DNA of 18,202 nucleotides from Spirochaetaceae bacterium. GTDB taxonomy: Bacteria > Spirochaetota > Spirochaetia > UBA9216. The position numbers and the translations under genes are program-made. The stretch covers positions 1 through 18,202 of the forward strand of contig JAQQAK010000173.1 of the NCBI GenBank assembly GCA_028527945.1. The letters are read 5' to 3'. Below the pieces are notes generated by a model. The model was not told where the DNA came from, made no database searches, and saw only the letters and a list, made by a program, of their open reading frames with translations. Below, one piece after another: positions 1 to 7,950 of the stretch. How positions within the stretch are numbered: position 1 is the stretch's first letter; each line of letters opens with the position of its first letter.

Positions 1-73
1 AAAAAGGCTCAATAATTGTTTGTTTATACACTTTACCATAAGAATATAATCGGATAAAAAAGGTGAATTTCTT

Positions 74-113
74 AGAGAGCTTTTAAAACTAAGTTAGATT
101 TTGAAAGGCCTCT
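74..113 (-). terminator. Imperfect hairpin downstream of trmL, possible terminator
   Basis: Just past the trmL stop codon, positions 74-90 and 97-113 form a long stem of about 17 pairs with two mismatches and two G-U wobbles on the minus-strand transcript. The loop is short. No U-tract follows directly; the nearest U-run lies about 12 bases further on, so this is not a textbook intrinsic terminator. It may end the six-gene minus-strand unit or protect its 3' end. Confidence 0.35.
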
Positions 114-118
114 GAAGC

Positions 119-616
119 TTATTCGGGCCAGTTTAAACGATGAAGATTTCCTTCTCTTTTTAAACCTGAAAAATTGGTTTGTCGTAAAGCCTCGTACACT
201 GCTATAGCCGCTGAGTTTGAAAGGTTTAGTGATCTTGATTCTTCTATCATTGGGATTCTGCAACTTTGTTTTTGATGCTGAACTAACAGTTCTTCAGGAA
301 GTCCTTTTGTTTCACTTCCAAAAATAAGATAACTATTTTCTGTATAACTCATTTCTGAATATGATTTTTTAGATTTTGTTGTGAAAAAGAATAAATCTGA
401 TTCATTTGTAATTGTTTCAAGGAAACTTTCGACATTATCGTAATAATGAATATCGAGAAGTGACCAGTAGTCTAATCCGGCTCTTTTAAGGCTTTTGTCG
501 TCTGTTGAAAATCCAAGAGGTTTAACAAGATGCAGAGAAGCGCCTGTTGCTGCGCAAGTTCTGGCTATGTTCCCAGTATTTTGTGGAATCTGAGGATAAA
601 CAAGTACAATATTCAT
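119..616 (-). CDS. trmL: tRNA (cytidine/uridine-34 2'-O)-methyltransferase TrmL
   Basis: This is a SPOUT-class methyltransferase that, by family, methylates the ribose of the wobble nucleotide of certain leucine tRNAs using S-adenosylmethionine. The 165-residue length matches the minimal TrmL form. Visible motifs are NTGNIAR (13-19), FGSETKGLP (about 99-107) and the trefoil-knot motif RSLNLSNSAAIAVYEALR (128-145). It is the last gene of the minus-strand run: its ATG lies 5 bases beyond the stop of the preceding gene, and an AAGGA site sits 9 bases before the ATG. ThiI, encoded earlier in the same run, also modifies tRNA, so shared expression makes sense. The family call is secure; the exact tRNA target is inferred from the family. 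Confidence 0.93.
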   Translation of the reverse strand: MNIVLVYPQIPQNTGNIARTCAATGASLHLVKPLGFSTDDKSLKRAGLDYWSLLDIHYYDNVESFLETITNESDLFFFTTKSKKSYSEMSYTENSYLIFGSETKGLPEELLVQHQKQSCRIPMIEESRSLNLSNSAAIAVYEALRQTNFSGLKREGNLHRLNWPE

Positions 617-621
617 GATAA

Positions 622-1623
622 TTATTCCTTGAAAGTATGTTGTGGATGATAGGCTTTTTCAATTTTTAATAAAAATAACAAGATATATTCTTCGATTGTT
701 TTTGTAGGTCCCGGTTTTCTTGCTTTTTTTCTTAGTTCAGCATTCTTTTTTCGCTGTTTATAAAACATAAGCATTTCTCTAGGATCTGCGTTATTAAAAT
801 CAGAATAAATATTTTCAAGATGAAGAAGTGATTCTATATTTTTTTTATCTATAGAAGTTATTTTTTTCTCGAGCATAATCTCTCTTATATGGCAAAGTTC
901 TTCATAAGTTAGATTAAAGAGAAACTCTTCAAGAGACTGAAGAACGCTGTCACTGTATTCAGAGCTTCCAATAAAATCAAACCAAACCGGATCAATTGTC
1001 TGTGTAATTTGGAGCATTTCACTCATTCCCATCATTGTTCCATAGATTGGGGAGAGTTTTTTTCTTGATTTCCACAATGAACTCAACATTGGAGCGTAGT
1101 CTTCTGCTGATTGGGTTAGCCTATATTCCCAGATATTCATTAATCTTACAGCGGCACGTTTTTTGAGTTCAATATCTAAGTCCTTTTCTTGAATAAGCGA
1201 AAGGTACACTTCTTCGCTCATCAATCCATAGATATTCATACCGGCAATTTTGTCAATTGTTTTTACATGACCAGAAAGTTCTTCAATTGATTCTGCTTCA
1301 TATTTTAACATCAGAATAAAATTAACCTTGGAAACTACATAACTGCGGCCTACAATTACTTTAGTTGGCACATACATTATTTGATCTGCAAAGTCCATAT
1401 CGCAGATCATCTCTATTAGACTTTCCATACTAAATGTAGAATTTCCAATAGTTTTGGTATCTCTGAATGAAGGGAATTCTGAAGCAGTTTCTGCAAGTTT
1501 TTTTAAAGTCTCCATTCTGCTCTGAATATATGAAGCTTCTTCAGGATTTTTTTGATTAATAATATTCATTATATCTTTTATGAATGTTTCTTCTTCTTTT
1601 GTAAAAACAATTATATTTGACAT
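622..1623 (-). CDS. Unrecognised 333-residue protein in the tRNA-modification operon
   Basis: I do not recognise this family. The protein is soluble-looking and probably mostly helical, with no signal peptide and no membrane segment. Residues 1-60 are charged and helix-prone. The central part is rich in Met, Glu and Leu, and the tail contains a strongly basic stretch, YKQRKKNAELRKKARKPGP (about 289-307), that could bind nucleic acid. Its start overlaps the stop of the PFL-like gene by one base (TAATG), and GAGGA precedes it, which implies translational coupling. It ends 5 bases before trmL. The tight fit argues that it is co-expressed with the PFL-like protein and TrmL. It could be a spirochaete-restricted partner of one of these, but no function can be assigned from the sequence. 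Confidence 0.8.
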   Translation of the reverse strand: MSNIIVFTKEEETFIKDIMNIINQKNPEEASYIQSRMETLKKLAETASEFPSFRDTKTIGNSTFSMESLIEMICDMDFADQIMYVPTKVIVGRSYVVSKVNFILMLKYEAESIEELSGHVKTIDKIAGMNIYGLMSEEVYLSLIQEKDLDIELKKRAAVRLMNIWEYRLTQSAEDYAPMLSSLWKSRKKLSPIYGTMMGMSEMLQITQTIDPVWFDFIGSSEYSDSVLQSLEEFLFNLTYEELCHIREIMLEKKITSIDKKNIESLLHLENIYSDFNNADPREMLMFYKQRKKNAELRKKARKPGPTKTIEEYILLFLLKIEKAYHPQHTFKE

Positions 1624-2981
1624 TAGTTCCTCATACTATTTATCGGCGCGGGAATGCGTCCTCCTCTATTAATAAAAAAGCAATTGTTGTAATTATTCAC
1701 ATTCATTACCGGTCCACTTCCTAAAAGCCCACCGAATTCTACTATATCACCAATATCAGTTCCTGGGGCAGGAATAACTCTTACTGCAGTTGTTTTATGG
1801 TTAACCATACCTATTGCTGCTTCATCTGCTATTATACCAGATATAGATTCTGCTGTGGTTTTACCAGGTATACAAATCATATCAAGGCCTACAGAACATA
1901 CACAAGTCATAGCCTCAAGTTTTTCAATAGTTAAGCTCCCGCATTTTACTGCATCTATCATTCCAGCATCTTCACTTACAGGGATAAAAGAGCCGCTTAG
2001 CCCTCCTACATAAGATGAAGCCATTGCTCCGCCTTTTTTAACTGCATCATTAAGAAGAGCCAGAGCCGCTGTCGTTCCTGGAGCACCGCATTTTTCTAAT
2101 CCCATTTCCTCAAGGATATGAGCAACACTATCTCCAATAGCCGGAGTAGGGGCAAGTGATAGATCCACTATTCCAAACTTTGTATCAAGCCGCTTAGAGG
2201 CTTCTCTTGCAACAAGCTCTCCAATACGTGTAATTTTAAAAGCTGATTTTTTAATTACTTCTGCAACAACACCAAAGTCTCCATCAGGGACTTTTTTTAT
2301 TGCACTTTGAACAACTCCAGGGCCACTGATTCCTACATTTATAACAGATTCAGGTTCGCCAACTCCATGAAATGCTCCTGCCATGAATGGGTTATCTTCA
2401 GGAGCATTGCAAAATACTACAAGTTTTGCGCATCCTAAAGCTCCTCTGTCTTTTGTGAGTTCTGCTGTTTCTTTTATTATTTTTCCCATCTGAGCAACGG
2501 CGTCCATATTAAGACCTGCTCTTGTCGTTCCAATATTAACAGATGAGCAAACTTTCTCTGTGGTTGAAAGTGCTTCCGGTATTGATTCTATAAGTTTTTT
2601 GTCGCCTGAACTGTAGCCTTTGTGTACAAGTGCTGAAAAGCCTCCAATAAAATCGACTCCAGTTTCAGCCGCAGCTTTATCCAGAGTCCTTGCCCATTTG
2701 GCATAATTGGAATCATCGGAAGACTCTGCAATCAAGGCTATTGGTGTTACAGAGATTCTTTTATTGATAATTGGAATCCCATATTCTGTTTGAATGTCTT
2801 CAGCAGTTTTTACAAGATTTCCTGCAAGTCTTGTTATTTTATCATAAATCTTTTGTCTGGATCTTTCACCTGATTCAGAGGCACAATCACGTAGTGATAT
2901 TCCCATTGTTATTGTACGGATATCGAGATTTTCTCTGTCAATCATTTCTATTGTTTCAAGTATTTCATCAGCTCTGATCAA
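1623..2981 (-). CDS. UPF0210 (DUF711) PFL-like family protein
   Basis: This 452-residue protein matches the UPF0210/DUF711 family, whose fold is related to pyruvate formate-lyase but whose reaction is not established. Visible landmarks are the N-terminal IRADEILETIEMI, a central GVGEPESVINVGISGPGVV (206-224), and the C-terminal GGRIPAPINSMRN. I see no glycyl-radical motif, so radical chemistry like PFL's is unlikely. The start is a TTG at 2981; AGAGGAG at 2987-2994 sits six bases upstream and no better ATG is available, so the TTG is credible. In many bacteria this family is encoded next to a small ACT-domain protein, and that partner lies directly upstream here (56-base gap). Family assignment is strong; function is unknown. 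Confidence 0.92.
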   Translation of the reverse strand: MIRADEILETIEMIDRENLDIRTITMGISLRDCASESGERSRQKIYDKITRLAGNLVKTAEDIQTEYGIPIINKRISVTPIALIAESSDDSNYAKWARTLDKAAAETGVDFIGGFSALVHKGYSSGDKKLIESIPEALSTTEKVCSSVNIGTTRAGLNMDAVAQMGKIIKETAELTKDRGALGCAKLVVFCNAPEDNPFMAGAFHGVGEPESVINVGISGPGVVQSAIKKVPDGDFGVVAEVIKKSAFKITRIGELVAREASKRLDTKFGIVDLSLAPTPAIGDSVAHILEEMGLEKCGAPGTTAALALLNDAVKKGGAMASSYVGGLSGSFIPVSEDAGMIDAVKCGSLTIEKLEAMTCVCSVGLDMICIPGKTTAESISGIIADEAAIGMVNHKTTAVRVIPAPGTDIGDIVEFGGLLGSGPVMNVNNYNNCFFINRGGRIPAPINSMRN

Positions 2982-3037
2982 TTTTTTCTCCTCTAATGGC
3001 TCAACTTTTATAGCAGGGATATAGAATGTTCTTGGTT

Positions 3038-3307
3038 CTATATTCTGTGCATTGAGTTGAAGATCTCTTCTCTCTGAATTCTAACAGAAAGTCCAGCATC
3101 TTTTCCGTATTCTGTTAGTTTTTCTGAGAGATCCGCGAATTGGCAGCTGAGTTTTTCGGTATCAACCATCATTATCATTGTAAACATATCACCCATAACT
3201 GTTTGGTTTATGTCAAGGATGTTTACGTTTCTGTCTGCAAGAATGTTTGCAATTGAAGCAATAATTCCAACTGTGTCATGACCTATTACGGTAATGAAAG
3301 ATTTCAT
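3038..3307 (-). CDS. UPF0237 small ACT-domain protein
   Basis: This 89-residue protein is a single ACT domain, a fold that usually binds amino acids and senses their level. The start MKSFITVIGHDTVGIIASIA and the following LADRNVNILDINQTVM are typical of the UPF0237 group, which resembles the ACT units of GcvR-like proteins. It has no catalytic domain. It starts 2 bases after the thiI stop, and its ribosome-binding site (GGAG) lies inside the last codons of thiI, so the two are coupled. The next gene encodes the UPF0210 protein, its usual genomic partner. By inference it gives the PFL-like protein or the operon an allosteric amino-acid input; the ligand cannot be read from the sequence. Confidence 0.92.
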   Translation of the reverse strand: MKSFITVIGHDTVGIIASIANILADRNVNILDINQTVMGDMFTMIMMVDTEKLSCQFADLSEKLTEYGKDAGLSVRIQREEIFNSMHRI

Positions 3308-3309
3308 TT

Positions 3310-4479
3310 TTATTCTCCGCCAAGATAAAGTTTTTCGGTCTCGAGGGCCGCAGTATTTAAAAGTTCATCCAGCTCAAGCTCGATAAACTCTTTTGTTATT
3401 TGTTCGAAATTCGGATGCGTTAAAGGATGTTCCGGGGCAAAAAGACTACAGCAGTCTTCGTAAGGTAATATCGAAGTTTTAAAAGTTCCAATTTTTTCTG
3501 CTATAGCAATTATTTCTTCCTTATCCATTCCAATTAATGGCCTGAATGTCGGAAGGTCTGTCGCGCTTCCGGTAAATCTTATACTTTCCGGGGTCTGACT
3601 TGCAACTTGAGAAAGAGCTTCTCCTGTTATCAATGAGCCCGCATCATTCTGTTTTGCCACACGATCAGCTATTTTTACCATTGCGTGGCGCATTAATAGA
3701 GTTGTTGCTTTTTCAAAACCTTTTTCTTTTATTTTTAGCTGGACATCTGTGAATGGTACTATATATAAGTTCATTCCTGAGGTATAGCGTGATAGAATAG
3801 TTGCAAGATCTATTACTTTCTGTTTTGCCTCATCGGATGTATAAGGATAGGTATGAAAATAGATTGAATCTATTTTTAAACCGCGTTTTGACATTAACCA
3901 GCATGCAACAGGGGAGTCTATTCCTCCAGATAAAAGAAGCATTCCTTTTCCTGCTGTTCCTACTGGAAGTCCCCCTGGACCGGGTAGAACATGACTGTAA
4001 ACATATGCTGTCTCTCGGATTTCTACATTAATTGTCCAGTCTGGGGTGTTTACATCAACTACGCTCTCTTCTATGTTATCAAGAATAGCGTCACCAAGGG
4101 CACAGCAAATTCCATATGAGTTTAGGGGAAAGCTTTTATCTGCTCTTCTTGCTGTAATTTTAAAATTTTTTCCACCGGTTTCTTTTATATTTTCTGAGGC
4201 CTGTATTAGAGCTTCTTCTATTATCTTATCAATATTTTTTTCAAGACGTTTTACAACAGAAAATCCCTTTATTCCAAATGTTCTTGATAGTACTTCTTCT
4301 ACCTGCGCTGAATGCTCTTTATTTACTTCAACAAAGAATCTTCCTCTGCCTCCGCTTACAATGCAATTTGTTCCTCTAAGATCAAGTTTTATATTTTTTT
4401 TCAGCCTTTTTTCAAAAAAACTGCGGTTACCGCCTTTTAAGGCAATTTCACCAATTTTTATAAGATACAGTTTGTCCAA
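3310..4479 (-). CDS. thiI: tRNA 4-thiouridine synthase ThiI, without rhodanese domain
   Basis: ThiI adenylates U8 of tRNA and inserts sulfur to give 4-thiouridine; in some bacteria it also supplies sulfur for the thiazole of thiamine. The 389-residue protein has an N-terminal ferredoxin-like/THUMP part (about 1-165) and the PP-loop LLLSGGIDSP (181-190, SGGIDS nucleotide-binding core). A late EDCCSLFAPEHP (341-352) carries the catalytic-region cysteines C343 and C344. The C-terminal rhodanese domain of the E. coli enzyme is absent, as in Bacillus-type ThiI, which takes sulfur directly from a dedicated cysteine desulfurase. That enzyme is encoded directly upstream here, 41 bases away. The start is TTG at 4479, supported by AGGAG six bases before it. 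Confidence 0.95.
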   Translation of the reverse strand: MDKLYLIKIGEIALKGGNRSFFEKRLKKNIKLDLRGTNCIVSGGRGRFFVEVNKEHSAQVEEVLSRTFGIKGFSVVKRLEKNIDKIIEEALIQASENIKETGGKNFKITARRADKSFPLNSYGICCALGDAILDNIEESVVDVNTPDWTINVEIRETAYVYSHVLPGPGGLPVGTAGKGMLLLSGGIDSPVACWLMSKRGLKIDSIYFHTYPYTSDEAKQKVIDLATILSRYTSGMNLYIVPFTDVQLKIKEKGFEKATTLLMRHAMVKIADRVAKQNDAGSLITGEALSQVASQTPESIRFTGSATDLPTFRPLIGMDKEEIIAIAEKIGTFKTSILPYEDCCSLFAPEHPLTHPNFEQITKEFIELELDELLNTAALETEKLYLGGE

Positions 4480-4520
4480 AAAAAACTCCTGTCGATTTTA
4501 TTCTGCTGTAGCAAATGTTT

Positions 4521-5714
4521 CTATTTGCTTAAACTATTAACAAGTATAGTTGTTTCGCGTATCAAAGTATCGCAAAATTGAGAGATTTCTTCAACTTCTG
4601 TACCACATCCAGTTGAAATTCTTATTGTTGAAAAGGCTGATTCGTTATCAATTCCAAAGGCATTAAGAACCCTGCTTTTACCTTTTTTGCCGGCAGAACA
4701 GGCTGAGCCGGTTGATACATCAAAGCCGTTACTGCTCAATACTCTAACCAGGACTTCTCCCGGAACAGGTTTTATTCCTACTGAAATTATATAAGGTGAA
4801 TATTTTTCAGGATTAAGGTAGTCTGAAGTTTTACATAATGGATTCAAAAAAGCATTTGGAATATTATTTATAGTTTCTAATAATAGCTTTTTGTATTTGA
4901 TTGCTTTTTTTAAGTTTTCATCTGTATTTTGTAAAGCTTTTTCAGCTGCGAGAAGAGTTCCTGCAATTGCAAAGGTGTTTTCTGTTCCTGATCGAAGATT
5001 TCGTTCCTGTCCGCCTCCTGAATAGATCGGGCTTATTTCTTTGTTAAGATATAAAATCCCCGCGCCTCTTGGCCCCTGAAATTTATGGCTGCTTATAGAA
5101 GCTGAATCTGCTTTTGTATTATCAAGATTTAATGGATATTTACCTGCTGCTTGAACTGCGTCTATATGGTAATGAACTCTTTTTCTGAAGTTTTTTTCTG
5201 ATAGAAGTCTTCCTATTTCATAGACCGGCTGAATGGCTCCTGTTTCATTGTTTATCATTATAATTGCCGCAAGTCTTGTATTTTTATCTATTTTTTCAAC
5301 AAAGCTTTCGGCAGATATAATCCCGTTTGCTTCAGGAAGAACCTCTCTTATTTCCCAACCATATTTTTCAAGAGCTTTCACAGGTTCATATACTGAAGCA
5401 TGTTCAATTGCGGAAATTACAATGTTTCCGGGATTTGAAAATGAATGTTTTTGTAGTTGCTTGGGAATGAGGGAGTTTATTACAATATTATTCGATTCCG
5501 TAGCACCTGATGTGAATATTAATCTATCTTTTGTTGTTCCAAATAATGAGGCAAGACTTTCTCTACATGATTCAATAAATGCTCTTGCTTTTTTACCGTC
5601 ATCGTGAGGTGATGATGGATTTTCAGAATATATAATGCTTTGCTCTAATGCTTTTTTCAATATTTCAATGTTTACAGCTGTTGTAGCTGCCCAATCAAGG
5701 TATACTCTTTCCAT
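4521..5714 (-). CDS. Cysteine desulfurase (IscS/NifS class), probable sulfur donor for ThiI
   Basis: This PLP enzyme converts cysteine to alanine and carries the sulfur as a persulfide. The 397-residue sequence shows the class V aminotransferase pattern: YLDWAATT at the start, ATESNN (71-76), H105, D185, the PLP lysine K211 in SSHKFQGPRG, SGGGQERNLRSGTEN (232-246), and the catalytic loop STGSACSAGKKG with Cys339. No Fe-S scaffold gene such as iscU follows; thiI does. It is therefore most likely the dedicated partner of the rhodanese-less ThiI, comparable to NifZ/ThiI in Bacillus, though a general role cannot be excluded. It opens the operon, and its ATG has no Shine-Dalgarno. ArsR is encoded divergently 203 bases away. 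Confidence 0.94.
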   Translation of the reverse strand: MERVYLDWAATTAVNIEILKKALEQSIIYSENPSSPHDDGKKARAFIESCRESLASLFGTTKDRLIFTSGATESNNIVINSLIPKQLQKHSFSNPGNIVISAIEHASVYEPVKALEKYGWEIREVLPEANGIISAESFVEKIDKNTRLAAIIMINNETGAIQPVYEIGRLLSEKNFRKRVHYHIDAVQAAGKYPLNLDNTKADSASISSHKFQGPRGAGILYLNKEISPIYSGGGQERNLRSGTENTFAIAGTLLAAEKALQNTDENLKKAIKYKKLLLETINNIPNAFLNPLCKTSDYLNPEKYSPYIISVGIKPVPGEVLVRVLSSNGFDVSTGSACSAGKKGKSRVLNAFGIDNESAFSTIRISTGCGTEVEEISQFCDTLIRETTILVNSLSK

Positions 5715-5723
5715 ATCGAACGA

Positions 5724-5752
5724 ATCTTAGTCGTGATGAAAAGTTTATTCAA
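5724..5752 (-). promoter_or_regulatory. Probable promoter of the cysteine desulfurase operon
   Basis: On the minus strand TTGAAT (5752-5747) and TAAGAT (5729-5724) are separated by 17 bases, a reasonable sigma-70 match (four of six in each box). Transcription would begin near 5717, only about three bases before the ATG, and no Shine-Dalgarno lies in between. Confidence 0.5.
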
Positions 5753-5772
5753 GTTAGCATCCTGATAAACTT
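5741..5772. promoter_or_regulatory. Inverted repeat over the cysteine desulfurase -35 region
   Basis: AAGTTTAT (5741-5748) and ATAAACTT (5765-5772) are perfect 8-base inverted arms with a 16-base spacer. The left arm overlaps the proposed -35 box, so a bound protein could block transcription. The divergently encoded ArsR-type repressor is the obvious candidate, but this is inference. Confidence 0.35.
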
Positions 5773-5864
5773 GGTTATTTTAAGAAATTACTTGAATTAT
5801 TATATTTATAGAGGCTTTGAAGAAGTTTTTAAAATAATAATGGTGATTTATAATATTTCAAAAT

Positions 5865-5878
5865 TTACTATATAGTAA
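5865..5878. promoter_or_regulatory. 14-bp perfect palindrome upstream of arsR
   Basis: TTACTATATAGTAA is a perfect palindrome directly upstream of the proposed arsR promoter. It is followed by a second small inverted repeat, TACTT/AAGTA (5879-5883/5888-5892), that overlaps the -35 box. Dimeric winged-helix repressors of this family bind such sites and often repress themselves, so this is a candidate autoregulatory operator. AT-rich DNA makes chance palindromes fairly common. Confidence 0.4.
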
Positions 5879-5881
5879 TAC

Positions 5882-5908
5882 TTGCAAAAGTAATAAAAAG
5901 CTTATATT
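5882..5908 (+). promoter_or_regulatory. Possible arsR promoter
   Basis: TTGCAA (5882-5887) and TATATT (5903-5908) are spaced by 15 bases, shorter than ideal; shifting the -35 by one gives CTTGCA with 16. The -10 box ends nine bases before the ATG and nothing like a Shine-Dalgarno lies between, so a nearly leaderless mRNA is predicted. Confidence 0.4.
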
Positions 5909-5917
5909 CTTTCCCTT

Positions 5918-6217
5918 ATGGAAAAGAATTGTTGCCCCGAAGATGAAATTAAATCTCTATCTGAAAAATTAAAAGTCTGCGGACATCCCGTAAGACTTAA
6001 GATCCTATGTCTTATTGAAAAGCAGGATTCTTGTGTGACAGATCTTTGGCAGTGCCTTGATCAATCACAGCCTGTTATTTCACAGCATCTTGCTGTTCTG
6101 AAAGATAAAAATATTGTTACTTCTGAAGTTCATGGAAACAGACGTATTTATTCAATCAGTGATCCTTTTGTAAAGAATATGGTTAAATCATTTCCGTTTT
6201 TACCAAACGAAAAATAA
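5918..6217 (+). CDS. ArsR/SmtB-type winged-helix repressor, cysteine-rich
   Basis: This 99-residue protein is a single winged helix-turn-helix of the ArsR family, dimeric repressors released from DNA by metal ions or oxidising and sulfur species. The helix-turn-helix reads CGHPVRLKILCLIEKQ, then QPVISQHLAVLKDKNIV (51-67), followed by the wing HGNRRIYSI. It has six cysteines (5, 6, 21, 31, 39, 46). The arsenic-sensor motif ELCVCDL appears as DSCVTDL with only the first cysteine kept, so classical arsenite sensing is unlikely; the N-terminal Cys-Cys pair and C39 could sense another metal or a persulfide. It lies divergent from the cysteine desulfurase operon, with palindromes between, so regulation of that operon and of itself is plausible but inferred. 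Confidence 0.88.
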   Translation: MEKNCCPEDEIKSLSEKLKVCGHPVRLKILCLIEKQDSCVTDLWQCLDQSQPVISQHLAVLKDKNIVTSEVHGNRRIYSISDPFVKNMVKSFPFLPNEK

Positions 6218-6291
6218 AACTCTATCCCCTGGAGTGAGCAGGTACTCTTTCCAGAGGACGTTGTATTTATTTAATGAATTAGTTTAATTTA

Positions 6292-7944
6292 TTAATTACC
6301 GATAGTACTTAAATCTACTATATAAGTGTTCACAAATGCGAGTATAGTAGTAACTGCTGATACAATAGTTGTGATCCATGTTGTTGTTATAAAAACATTG
6401 GTAAAAACATCATCTGCTTTATGAAGGACGTTCTGATTTATATAAATAATAGATCCTGGAGGAACCTCGTCAGTTAATTTTATTTTTTTACGTTTGTTAT
6501 CAATTGATATAAGTTCAATATTATTCATATTAGCAGTATCTTGATCTACCCCCCCAGAACGTATGATGTAGTCCATTACAGTGTAGCCGTTAATGTGATT
6601 CATAATATTTGAATGGGCATCATCATCTTCAACATAAACTGCTCCCATTATTGCTACAAAATCTCGTTCTATTGGGATAAACACATAATCGCCCGGACTA
6701 AGTTCAATGTCAATTTTTGTATCTCTGTTTTTCCAGAGTTCTGTTATATCTATAGGTTCTGATTCTTTTTGTTCTTTGTGTCTGATTTTTGCATTATCTG
6801 TTATAGCGTATGGAGTTGGTCCTCCTACTTCATCCAAAACATTTAGGAGTGTTATTCCAGGGTAATAGGGAACCTCAAGCTTTACGCTCGAGGTCGGCGC
6901 TTGAAAAACAGAATTTTTATTTATTGTCTTTTCTCCGTAAAGTGCTCCTTCTACTGTGATAGTTTCTGCGCTATAGTAAGGTTGTAGCAATTTAATGTTG
7001 TCTCCATCTTCCAAGTTGAAACTGGGAGCAGATTTTATTTCAGTTTGGATAAGTTCTGTTTTTCCGTCACTTTTGATACGGGTTATTTCTATAAGATTAT
7101 CTTCATGTCCAGGGGTCATTCCTCCCGCTAATCTGAAGAGGGTTTCAAGTTTTTCATTTTCAAGAAGTTCATATGTTCCTGGAAATTTAATATAACCACT
7201 GATTGTGACCATTTTTTTCGCCATGGGTACATGTATTTTATCACCTGGTTCTAACCTTGGATTTGAGTTTTTGTCGGCATTATTATAAAAACGAGAAATA
7301 TCTATACTCTTTTCCTTTCCGTTTCTTATTAGTTTAATATCTCTATAAGAAGCATTGTCTGAAAAACCTTTACAGTCACTCAGTATATCTGTAAGTTTGG
7401 TGGCTGGATTTGCGTCAACATAGCCTGAATAATTTACCCCCCCGTAGACTAGTACCTTAAAACTTGCTGTCGACGATAAAACAAAGTTTACAAACTGAAC
7501 AGGCATTATATTTGAAATTCCTTCAGAAATGATTTGTTGAAGTTGAAGGATATTTTTTCCTCTAGTGTCTATCCTTCCAATTAATGGAAGATTTAATGAA
7601 TAGTCTTCTTTTAATTGGATTTTATAGCTCACATCAGTACTTGTTCCGTCTTCAGTATTAACACCATAAACTATTGTTAATGTAAACGTGTCTCCAGGGG
7701 TTAAAGGATAATCTTTCATTTCTTCAAAATTACTAATTAGATTAGCCATAATAACAGCATCTTCATATTCTTTGTCATCATCGTCATGGCTAGTATCTAA
7801 ATATCTTTCATTGAAGGTTCCTGCCTGAAAGCCGAATTCAACATTTGGGGACTCTTCAGTATTATTGTCTGAATCAAGGCTCGTTCCAAATATTTGGAAA
7901 TTTATAATTAGAAATAGTGCTAAAATTACAGAAAGTTTTCTCAT
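6292..7944 (-). CDS. SLBB-domain polysaccharide export protein (Wza/outer-membrane auxiliary type)
   Basis: The sequence indicates a 550-residue exported protein. Residues 1-20 form a signal peptide (RKLSVILALFLIINFQIFG) with no lipobox cysteine. A poly-export domain follows (about 80-155, with LTPGDTFTLTIVYG and LNLPLIGRIDTRG), then about four SLBB-like units near 160-240, 244-320, 328-425 and 429-505, each ending in a GD-type motif (EPGDKIHVP, EDGDNIKLL, SPGDYVFIP, PPGSIIYI). A hydrophobic helix at about 517-543 ends the protein. In Wza such a terminal helix builds the outer-membrane pore, so a similar role is possible. No transferase, Wzc-like kinase or flippase genes are adjacent. I chose the ATG at 7944 over an upstream ATG at 7980, because the earlier start would put 12 residues before the signal peptide and lies on the -35 box. 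Confidence 0.85.
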   Translation of the reverse strand: MRKLSVILALFLIINFQIFGTSLDSDNNTEESPNVEFGFQAGTFNERYLDTSHDDDDKEYEDAVIMANLISNFEEMKDYPLTPGDTFTLTIVYGVNTEDGTSTDVSYKIQLKEDYSLNLPLIGRIDTRGKNILQLQQIISEGISNIMPVQFVNFVLSSTASFKVLVYGGVNYSGYVDANPATKLTDILSDCKGFSDNASYRDIKLIRNGKEKSIDISRFYNNADKNSNPRLEPGDKIHVPMAKKMVTISGYIKFPGTYELLENEKLETLFRLAGGMTPGHEDNLIEITRIKSDGKTELIQTEIKSAPSFNLEDGDNIKLLQPYYSAETITVEGALYGEKTINKNSVFQAPTSSVKLEVPYYPGITLLNVLDEVGGPTPYAITDNAKIRHKEQKESEPIDITELWKNRDTKIDIELSPGDYVFIPIERDFVAIMGAVYVEDDDAHSNIMNHINGYTVMDYIIRSGGVDQDTANMNNIELISIDNKRKKIKLTDEVPPGSIIYINQNVLHKADDVFTNVFITTTWITTIVSAVTTILAFVNTYIVDLSTIGN

Positions 7945-7950
7945 GAACGA

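Noticed and set aside
1623..2981. Active glycyl-radical enzyme (pyruvate formate-lyase)
   Set aside because: The C-terminal glycyl-radical motif is not present; the family is only distantly PFL-like.
4046..4540. Plus-strand open frame of 164 codons opposite thiI and the end of the desulfurase gene
   Set aside because: It is the antisense of strongly supported genes and its translation shows no domain or coherent composition.
6218..6291. Bidirectional terminator between arsR and the SLBB gene
   Set aside because: CTGGA and TCCAG can pair, but the stem is interrupted and no T-run follows on either strand.
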